Assembly (NCBI GenBank): GCA_002473085.1
Contig: DKTP01000046.1
Location: 1 to 11,098, forward strand
DNA length: 11,098 nt
Origin: Anaerolineales bacterium UBA7227
GTDB lineage: Bacteria > Chloroflexota > Anaerolineae > Anaerolineales > Villigracilaceae
Reading direction: 5' to 3'
The notes beneath the pieces were generated by a model that saw only the letters and a list, made by a program, of their open reading frames with translations, searched no databases and was not told the origin of the DNA. Position 1 is the stretch's first letter; each line of letters opens with the position of its first letter. The translations under genes and the position numbers were made by a program. Positions 1 through 4,634 of this stretch are shown piece after piece.

Positions 1-520
1 GGCAGGTGGCGGGCTGCAGGTTTCCGAGCGGCGCGCCGCACGCGAGACAGGTCGGCTCGCCGACGGGAGTTGCCGCGCCGCAGTAGTCGCAGGCCACGCG
101 CTTTAGCCGTTCGGAAAGTTCGTGCGACGCGCCGGCGCTGCGGACCGCGGCGTTCACCGCTTTCCAGATATTATCCGGCAGCTGGAGGTTTTCGATGTCC
201 TGCGCAATGTCGTCAATGCGTCCAAGCAGGGACAGGGGATTGCGCAGCGCGGTCAACGCGCTCCAGCCGAGGCTGGCGGCGGTTCCCATCCAGGCTTGCT
301 GTCCCATCTCGATCATGACGCCGTCGGGCGCGCCCTCGATCGTCACCGTCAGGGCGGTTTGCCCGCCGGAGGGCGCGTTGGGACGCGTGCCGATCTGCAC
401 GAATAGTTTGTCGCTTGCGCCGAAGGTCTGCGCGTGCAGGTTGGCTCGGTTGAATTCCGCCAGGAGCGCCTGCGCCACGTCTGTGGGCGATATGTTCCCG
501 TGAAAGAATCGTCGCTTCAT
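1..520 (-). CDS. Zinc-ribbon protein, partial (C-terminus beyond the left edge)
   Basis: I read this frame directly from the reverse complement; it stays open for 173 codons and runs off position 1, so the stop is not seen. The protein begins MKRRFFHGNI, has a mixed alpha/beta region of about 75 residues, then a small hydrophobic stretch (about 75-100), and ends in the window with a treble-clef or zinc-ribbon pattern: C144-x2-C147 and C158-x2-C161 followed by Gly. That pattern suggests structural zinc binding, but the function is unknown. Two in-frame ATGs exist, at 527-529 and 518-520. I prefer 520 because a TATAAT reading on the minus strand at 533-528 would place transcription start at about 521-520, giving a leaderless mRNA. 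The gene is divergent from the SH3b gene at 570. The frame is real by composition and cysteine motif, but the family is not recognised. Confidence 0.8.
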   Translation of the reverse strand, partial: MKRRFFHGNISPTDVAQALLAEFNRANLHAQTFGASDKLFVQIGTRPNAPSGGQTALTVTIEGAPDGVMIEMGQQAWMGTAASLGWSALTALRNPLSLLGRIDDIAQDIENLQLPDNIWKAVNAAVRSAGASHELSERLKRVACDYCGAATPVGEPTCLACGAPLGNLQPATC

Positions 521-527
521 GATTTGC

Positions 528-535
528 ATTATAAT
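528..535. promoter_or_regulatory. Overlapping divergent -10-like elements
   Basis: The palindromic octamer ATTATAAT sits between two divergent genes. It reads TATAAT on the plus strand at 530-535 and on the minus strand at 533-528. On the minus strand it would place transcription start at or beside the ATG at 520; on the plus strand it would leave a leader of about 28 bases before the ATG at 570. No good -35 hexamer is visible at 16-18 bp spacing on either side, so this is a candidate only. Confidence 0.35.
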
Positions 536-569
536 CTTCTTCGCATCCTTGTTGTAGAGATTTACGAAA

Positions 570-1196
570 ATGCGTCAATTCTGTTTCATGCGATCCTACG
601 TTTCGATTTTTGCAGTCCTGGTCGTGGCTGCGCTGTGGGCCGTTTCCGCGCCGACCGCTGCCCGCGCCCAGGCGATCGTCTCGTGCGCCGCGCCCTCTTC
701 CGCGCTGGGAGAGACGTACGCCACCGTCAACGCGGACCAGGAACAGGTCAACGTGCGGAGCGGCCCGAATTCGTTTCAATTCGCGCGGGTCGGCGTCCTC
801 TTGACTTACGAATCGGCCCCCGTGCTGGGACGTTCGCCCGGCGGCGACTGGCTTCAGATCTCCTGCCCGGGGTCGGTCGGCGGATCGGGATGGATCTACG
901 CCGCGAACGTAACCCTGACCGCCTCGGGCGAACTCCCGGTCGTCGTCATCCCTGCCACCGCCACGCCGCCCGCCACGTCCACCGTGGACCCGGCGCTGGC
1001 CGCGCAGTTCCCGCCTGCCGCGCCCACCCTCCAGCGCCTGCCCACGTTCACGCCGGCTGCCCCGCAGCCGCTTCCCACTTTTAACGAGCCGCCGTCCAAA
1101 GTTCCGCTGCCGCGAAATGTGCCGGGATCGCTGATCCTCGCGGCCGCCGCGCTCGGCCTGGTCATATTCCTGTTGTCGTTTTTCGCGAGACGTTAG
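570..1196 (+). CDS. Exported SH3b-domain protein with C-terminal membrane anchor (copy 1)
   Basis: This 208-residue protein has an N-terminal signal peptide (about residues 7-34, hydrophobic core then an Ala-x-Ala cleavage-like site before QA) and one bacterial SH3 domain (about 52-118, with the hallmark VNVRSGPN at 61-68 and a GWIY motif at 107-110). A stalk rich in Pro, Thr and Ala (about 125-182) and a C-terminal transmembrane helix with an Arg-Arg end (about 186-208) follow. SH3b domains usually bind peptidoglycan peptides or other envelope ligands, so a cell-surface or periplasmic role is likely; the specific ligand is unknown. ATG 588 (Met7) is an alternative start that would shorten the n-region. 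It is followed after one base by a paralogue and then an RNA methyltransferase, suggesting one transcript. Confidence 0.85.
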   Translation: MRQFCFMRSYVSIFAVLVVAALWAVSAPTAARAQAIVSCAAPSSALGETYATVNADQEQVNVRSGPNSFQFARVGVLLTYESAPVLGRSPGGDWLQISCPGSVGGSGWIYAANVTLTASGELPVVVIPATATPPATSTVDPALAAQFPPAAPTLQRLPTFTPAAPQPLPTFNEPPSKVPLPRNVPGSLILAAAALGLVIFLLSFFARR

Positions 1197-1197
1197 C

Positions 1198-1815
1198 ATG
1201 AAACCCGCCTCCCTGAGATTCAAAATTCTGCTCGGCCTCGGACTGACGGGATGCGCGCTGGCCCTCGCCCTGCCGCAAAGCCGGGAAGCGCGCGCGCAGC
1301 AGCCGACCGGCTCCATCCCCACCGTGACCGGCACGCCGCTCGGCCCATACGTGACCGTCAACCTCGACCTCGACTTTGTCAACGTCCGCTCGGGGCCGAA
1401 CGAATATCTCTATCCCAAAATCGGCATCCTGATGCGCGGACAATCCGCCCCCGCGCTGGCGCGCTCGCCAGACCTGACGTGGATCCAGATCTATTATGCG
1501 GGCGTGCCGGGCAATATCGGCTGGATCTACGCTCCGAACGTCCGCCTGGTTTCTTCGGGTTTTTTGCCGGTGGTGGAGCCGCCGCCCACGCCCACCCTCC
1601 CCGCGCCGACCGTCAACCCGACGCTTGAGTCGGCGTATCAATCGTTGACGACCCCGACGCGCCTGCCGACGTTCACGCCCCCCGCGCCCATCGAAAACCC
1701 CGCTTTCGCCGACGAGACCGACTCCACGCCGCGCGTCCCGCTGGGGTTGATCGTGCTGATCCTGGGGGGCGCGGGATTCCTCGTCGCCGCCGCGTCGCTG
1801 CTGCGCGGGCGGTAA
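1198..1815 (+). CDS. Exported SH3b-domain protein with C-terminal membrane anchor (copy 2)
   Basis: This 205-residue protein has the same architecture as the gene just upstream: an N-terminal hydrophobic export signal, an SH3b domain (about 50-118, VNVRSGPN at 61-68 and GWIYAPNV at 108-115), a Pro/Thr-rich stalk containing RLPTFTP as in copy 1, and a C-terminal transmembrane helix (about 180-203) ending in RGR. The two are clearly an old tandem duplication, because the domain order and several motifs match while most other residues differ. The signal region holds L16-T17-G18-C19, which fits a lipobox, so it could be a lipoprotein, although an Ala-x-Ala site further on (about residue 33) would also serve signal peptidase I. 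The start codon lies one base after the stop of copy 1, and the next gene begins five bases after this stop. Confidence 0.85.
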   Translation: MKPASLRFKILLGLGLTGCALALALPQSREARAQQPTGSIPTVTGTPLGPYVTVNLDLDFVNVRSGPNEYLYPKIGILMRGQSAPALARSPDLTWIQIYYAGVPGNIGWIYAPNVRLVSSGFLPVVEPPPTPTLPAPTVNPTLESAYQSLTTPTRLPTFTPPAPIENPAFADETDSTPRVPLGLIVLILGGAGFLVAAASLLRGR

Positions 1816-1820
1816 AATCC

Positions 1821-2609
1821 ATGACAGAACTCATCGCCAGCCTTTCCAACCCGCTAGTGAAAAAAGCCCGCGCCCTCCGCCAGAAGAAAGCGCGCGCCGA
1901 GACCGGTCTCTTCCTCGTCGAAGGCATCCATCACGTGGGGGAGGCCGCCGAAGCCGGCTGGGACATCCAATCTGTGTTGTACGCGCCAGACCTCCTCGCC
2001 AGCGGATTTGGGCGCGACCTGGTCGCCCGCCTGGAAAAACAAAACCTGCCTGTGCGTCCCGTCTCGGCTGCGGTGATGGATTCGCTCTCGGACAAAGACA
2101 ACCCAACGGGGTTGCTCGCCCTCGTCTCGCGTCGTTCCCTGACCCTGTCGGGGCTGTCCGCCGCGGACGTTTCCTCCGCGGTCGCGCTCGTCTCGCCGCA
2201 GGACCCGGGCAACGTCGGCTCCATCCTCCGCAGCCTGGACGCAGCCGGCGCGGACGCGCTCTTCCTCCTCGACGGCGGCGTGGACGCGTACCATCCGTCC
2301 CTCGTCCGCGCCAGCATGGGGACGTTGTTCTGGAAGCCGGTCGTCTCCGCCTCGTTCGACGAATTCCTCGCCTGGGCGCGCCGCGGCGGGATGCAGATTC
2401 TCGGCTCCTCGGCGCGTGCCCCGGCGGATTATCGAACCGTCCGCCCGGCCGTCCCGTGGATCCTCCTGCTCGGCTCCGAGCAAAAGGGACTGACTCCCGC
2501 CCAGCAGGAAGCCTGCGACGCGGTCGTCTCGCTACCCATGCGCGGGCGCGCCAGTTCGCTCAATTTATCGGCGGCGGCGGGTATTCTCTTGTACGAATGG
2601 TTGAAATAA
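1821..2609 (+). CDS. SpoU/TrmH-family RNA 2'-O-methyltransferase
   Basis: This 262-residue protein shows the three SPOUT (trefoil-knot) motifs of the SpoU class: motif 1 with N131-x-G-x3-R137 after DPG, motif 2 with LLLGSEQKGL (Gly218, Glu220), and motif 3 with LPMRGRASSLNLS (238-250) leading into an aliphatic helix and YEW. The N-terminal 100 residues resemble the L30e-like RNA-binding domain found in RlmB/TsnR-type enzymes (FLVEGIHHV at 31-39). Members transfer a methyl group from S-adenosylmethionine to a ribose 2'-OH in rRNA or tRNA. I cannot tell the exact target from sequence, so no gene symbol is given. Length is normal for the family. It is the last gene of a plus-strand run with the two SH3b genes and has no obvious strong ribosome binding site. 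Confidence 0.93.
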   Translation: MTELIASLSNPLVKKARALRQKKARAETGLFLVEGIHHVGEAAEAGWDIQSVLYAPDLLASGFGRDLVARLEKQNLPVRPVSAAVMDSLSDKDNPTGLLALVSRRSLTLSGLSAADVSSAVALVSPQDPGNVGSILRSLDAAGADALFLLDGGVDAYHPSLVRASMGTLFWKPVVSASFDEFLAWARRGGMQILGSSARAPADYRTVRPAVPWILLLGSEQKGLTPAQQEACDAVVSLPMRGRASSLNLSAAAGILLYEWLK

Positions 2610-2639
2610 AAGGCGACGGCGGCTGTCAGCCGCCGTTGC
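2604..2639 (-). terminator. Rho-independent terminator of the VKOR/Cys-rich operon (possibly bidirectional)
   Basis: A 12-bp stem (2613-2624 with 2628-2639, one G-U pair when read on the plus strand) closes a 3-base loop. On the minus strand it is followed by a T-rich run (CTTTTATTT, 2612-2604), directly downstream of the stop codon at 2644. On the plus strand the downstream bases are only GAATTT, so termination of the methyltransferase transcript there would be weaker. The T-run overlaps the last codons of the plus-strand gene. Confidence 0.75.
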
Positions 2640-2643
2640 GAAT

Positions 2644-2868
2644 TTAGAACTCGTCTTCGTCCTCTTCCCAGAGATCGTCGTCTTCCTCTTCTTCGTCCTC
2701 CCATTCGTCCAACTCGGAATCGTCGTCCCAGTCGTCCTTTGCGGAGGACGCGTCGACGGGGGAGTAGGTGGCGCAACCGGTATCGGGATCGAACTCCACT
2801 GCGGCCGCGCTGCAATAACCGTCGTCCAGGAAGACACAATCTGTATAGTGGCAACGTATGCGGGGCAT
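2644..2868 (-). CDS. Small four-cysteine protein with very acidic C-terminal tail
   Basis: This 74-residue protein has two parts. Residues 1-37 hold C6-x4-C11-x7-C19-x12-C32 with a CATYSP ending, reminiscent of DUF1540-type small Cys motifs that probably bind a metal. Residues 45-74 are almost entirely Asp and Glu (23 of 30 by my count) with a few Trp. No signal peptide or membrane segment is visible, so it is probably cytoplasmic. A Shine-Dalgarno AAGGA lies at 2881-2877, eight bases before the ATG and next to the stop codon of the upstream VKOR gene, 13 bases away, so the two genes are very likely co-transcribed. A terminator follows the stop at once. The function is unknown: metal or redox sensing, or a thiol partner of VKOR, are possibilities only. 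The DUF1540 resemblance is from memory of the pattern. Confidence 0.8.
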   Translation of the reverse strand: MPRIRCHYTDCVFLDDGYCSAAAVEFDPDTGCATYSPVDASSAKDDWDDDSELDEWEDEEEEDDDLWEEDEDEF

Positions 2869-2881
2869 GGGCTTTATCCTT

Positions 2882-3325
2882 CTAAAATTGGGGTTGTCGG
2901 ATCATTCGAATCACGGAGATGACAAAGACCAGCGTCATCGTGACTTGCGAGGCGAGACAGAACGGGCAGATGGACTTGATGATGGCGATCTCGATATAGA
3001 TCAAATACAGGGTGAACAGGAAACCCGTCAGCGCCAGGCCGAAAACCAGCAGGGAGGCGTTGCGGCGCAGGAAGCCGCCGCGATTCTCCAGCCAGACCAA
3101 AACCAGGATGGCCGCGTATCCCAGGACGCCCACCGCCGCCACAGGGACTTTGAAGGACGGCGAGAAATTGATCGAGGAGAACGGGCTGGCGTTGACCGCC
3201 GAACAGCCGCCGTTTCCAAGGCACATGGCGTTGTTGTCGGTCAATTTATAGATCGTCATGTATATGGAGACGAACGCTCCAATCACGGTCAGAACGAGCA
3301 GGGCTTGATGCAGCCGTTTATCCAT
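2882..3325 (-). CDS. Vitamin K epoxide reductase (VKOR) family membrane protein
   Basis: This 147-residue, four-helix membrane protein carries the complete VKOR cysteine set: loop cysteines C35-x5-C41 (CLGNGGC) with Ser47 nearby, and the quinone-side C120-P-F-C123. Hydrophobic helices lie at about 7-27, 62-79, 91-112 and 122-142. Bacterial VKORs reoxidise a DsbA-like thiol oxidase and pass electrons to quinone, replacing DsbB. Many bacterial VKORs are fused to a thioredoxin domain; this one is not, so its partner must be encoded elsewhere. I chose ATG 3325 rather than a longer reading from TTG 3349 because GAGG at 3337-3334 sits eight bases before it and the protein then begins MDKRL directly before helix 1. 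The Cys-rich acidic gene follows 13 bases downstream. Confidence 0.92.
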   Translation of the reverse strand: MDKRLHQALLVLTVIGAFVSIYMTIYKLTDNNAMCLGNGGCSAVNASPFSSINFSPSFKVPVAAVGVLGYAAILVLVWLENRGGFLRRNASLLVFGLALTGFLFTLYLIYIEIAIIKSICPFCLASQVTMTLVFVISVIRMIRQPQF

Positions 3326-3382
3326 GAAATGAACCTCGATGTCGTGCAAACCTGGCGTTTGTCTCCTGCCCGGTAGTGGCGC

Positions 3383-3411
3383 ATTTTACCTCACCGGGTT
3401 TGGGAAGTAAA
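3383..3411 (-). promoter_or_regulatory. Candidate promoter of the VKOR operon
   Basis: Reading the minus strand, TTTACT (3411-3406) and TAAAAT (3388-3383) are separated by 17 bases. They match the housekeeping -35 and -10 consensus at 4/6 and 5/6 positions. Transcription would begin near 3376 and leave a leader of about 50 bases before ATG 3325. It is the only good pair I see in the gap. Confidence 0.45.
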
Positions 3412-3445
3412 GCGTGAATTTCCTGAGAGACTGTTTCTTGCGTAT

Positions 3446-3531
3446 GCGGATTACGCGGATTTTACGGATTCTCGCGGATGAACCATTAAAAAATTCGTGT
3501 TTGTCCGCGCTCCATGAAATCCGTGTAAAAA
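3446..3531. repeat. Imperfect GCGGAT direct/inverted repeat block
   Basis: The hexamer-like unit GCGGAT or ACGGAT recurs four times at 3446-3479 with a spacing of 9, 9 and 10 bases. After an A/T-rich centre (3481-3495) the complementary forms GTCCGCG (3503-3509) and ATCCGTGTAAAA (3519-3530) follow, so the whole block is an imperfect palindrome: TTTTACGGATT on the left answers AATCCGTGTAAAA on the right. It lies in the only gene-free stretch of about 300 bases in the window. It may be a dispersed intergenic repeat; no open reading frame here looks real. Confidence 0.55.
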
Positions 3532-3581
3532 AAGAATGAAAATACGATTTGTAAAGCGCTCTCTGATGGAAATTCGGCGGC

Positions 3582-3605
3582 ATTATACCCCAGAACGGGT
3601 ATAAT
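3582..3605 (+). promoter_or_regulatory. Promoter region of the MBL gene with a perfect inverted repeat over the -10 box
   Basis: TATAAT at 3600-3605 lies 19 bases before ATG 3625, a fitting -10 for a short leader that contains GGAGG (3613-3617). The box forms the right arm of a perfect 9-bp inverted repeat: ATTATACCC (3582-3590), six-base spacer, GGGTATAAT (3597-3605). The repeat could be an operator covering the -10, or simply mirrored -10 boxes. No convincing -35 is visible. Confidence 0.45.
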
Positions 3606-3624
3606 TGCGCCCGGAGGCTTACGC

Positions 3625-4278
3625 ATGGAAATCATCTGGTACGGTCAATCCTGTTTTCGGCTCACGGAGCGCGGCATGGCAACCGTGGTCACCGATCCGT
3701 TCGATCATAAGGCCATCGGCTACAGCCCGTTGAAATTAAAGGCGGACATCGTCACCGTCAGTCACAACGCGCCCGGCCACAACAACGCCGCCGCGGTGAA
3801 GGGCGCCTCGCACCTCATCACCGGCCCCGGAGAGTTCGAGATCGGAGGCGTGTTCATCACCGGCGTGCAGACCGATTCGTCCGGCAAAAAGAACAAGGAC
3901 GCGGTCCACAATACCCTCTACGTTTTCGACTACGACGGAATCACCGTCGCGCATTTGGGCGACCTGAAAAACGTCCCATCGCAGGCAGAGGTGGAAGCTC
4001 TCGGAACGGTGAACGTGGCCCTCGTCCCGGTGGGCGGCGGCGGAGGGCTGAACGCGGCCAAGGCCGCGGAAGTCGTCAGCCTGCTCGAGCCGAACCTGGT
4101 CGTCCCGATGCACTATTCCACGCCCGACGCGAAAATCCAACTCGAGCCGCTCAACAAATTCCTGAAAGAAATGGGACTGAACGCCAGCGCCGTCGAAAAG
4201 CAGGCCTCTTTAAAAGTGACGCGCTCCGGCCTGCCCGACGAGACGCGCGTGGTCACGCTGGAATACCAGAGCGAGTAA
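3625..4278 (+). CDS. Metallo-beta-lactamase-fold protein with degenerate metal motif
   Basis: This 217-residue protein follows the Lactamase_B_3/COG2220 pattern: start IIWYGQSCFRL (3-13), DPF (24-26), the strand leading to SH47, a later H110-L-G-D113 (matching the AHLGDL metal motif) and P161-M-H163-Y near the end. These enzymes normally bind two metal ions through H-x-H-x-D-H. Here that site reads H47-N-A-P-G-H52, so the second His and the Asp are replaced by Ala and Gly. The other ligand positions (H110, D113, H163) remain, so it may bind one metal or have altered chemistry; the substrate is unknown. The start is fixed by GGAGG at 3613-3617, seven bases upstream of ATG. The next gene begins 18 bases downstream and shares the terminator at 4602. 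Confidence 0.87.
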   Translation: MEIIWYGQSCFRLTERGMATVVTDPFDHKAIGYSPLKLKADIVTVSHNAPGHNNAAAVKGASHLITGPGEFEIGGVFITGVQTDSSGKKNKDAVHNTLYVFDYDGITVAHLGDLKNVPSQAEVEALGTVNVALVPVGGGGGLNAAKAAEVVSLLEPNLVVPMHYSTPDAKIQLEPLNKFLKEMGLNASAVEKQASLKVTRSGLPDETRVVTLEYQSE

Positions 4279-4296
4279 AAAAAAGCAGGAGACCGA

Positions 4297-4599
4297 GTGT
4301 CAGTCAAAGTCTTGATGACCTGGGATATTTCCCCCGAACGCGAACAGGAATACTTCGAATTCGTCATCGGAGAATTTGTTCCGGGCGTTCAACGCATAGG
4401 GTTACAGCCCGTCGAAGCCTGGGCCACCATCTACGGCAACCATCCGCAGATCCAAGTGGGATTGATCGCCAGCGACGCCGCCAACGCGCGCCGCGCCCTC
4501 AACTCGCCGGAGTGGCTTAACCTGTCTGGGCAATTATTCGCCTTCGTCAAAAACTACTCGCAAAAAATCGTCCCCGCCCGCAGCGGGTTTCAATTCTGA
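4297..4599 (+). CDS. Small conserved-type protein, probable ferredoxin-like (dimeric alpha/beta barrel) fold
   Basis: This 100-residue soluble protein starts at GTG, supported by AGGAG at 4287-4291 five bases upstream. The pattern is a beta strand (SVKVLMTWDI), a helix (PEREQEYFEFVIGEFVPGVQRIG), a strand (PVEAWATIYG), a strand (QIQVGLIAS), then a helix with an SPEW motif (DAANARRALNSPEWLNLSGQ). That arrangement resembles NIPSNAP, EthD or antibiotic-biosynthesis-monooxygenase-like domains, which usually dimerise. No catalytic residues can be named. It lies 18 bases after the MBL gene and just before a strong terminator, so the two form one transcript. The fold assignment is inference. Confidence 0.75.
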   Translation: MSVKVLMTWDISPEREQEYFEFVIGEFVPGVQRIGLQPVEAWATIYGNHPQIQVGLIASDAANARRALNSPEWLNLSGQLFAFVKNYSQKIVPARSGFQF

Positions 4600-4601
4600 C
4601 T

Positions 4602-4631
4602 GTAGAGCGAGAGAAATCTCGCTCTACTTTT
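4602..4631 (+). terminator. Strong rho-independent terminator
   Basis: A perfect 11-bp stem (4602-4612 with 4617-4627, GTAGAGCGAGA and its complement) closes a GAAA tetraloop and is followed by TTTT (4628-4631). It begins two bases after the stop of the preceding gene and ends three bases before the ATG of the next plus-strand gene. Confidence 0.88.
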
Positions 4632-4634
4632 GTC

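Noticed and set aside
213..1382. 389-codon minus-strand frame
   Set aside because: It overlaps the start of the zinc-ribbon gene and both SH3b genes antisense; it has low-complexity RGG-rich composition and no ribosome binding site.
2882..3349. Longer VKOR starting at TTG 3349
   Set aside because: ATG 3325 has GAGG eight bases upstream and begins directly before the first helix; the extra eight residues would encode the ribosome binding site itself.
2858..3376. 172-codon plus-strand frame across the VKOR gene
   Set aside because: It is antisense to a complete VKOR with all four cysteines and helices; its product is a charged Gln/Arg/Asp-rich string with no motif.
3446..3531. A CRISPR-like array in the intergenic GCGGAT block
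   Set aside because: The units are only 6-9 bases with 0-3 base gaps and are partly inverted; there are no spacers of constant length and no cas genes.
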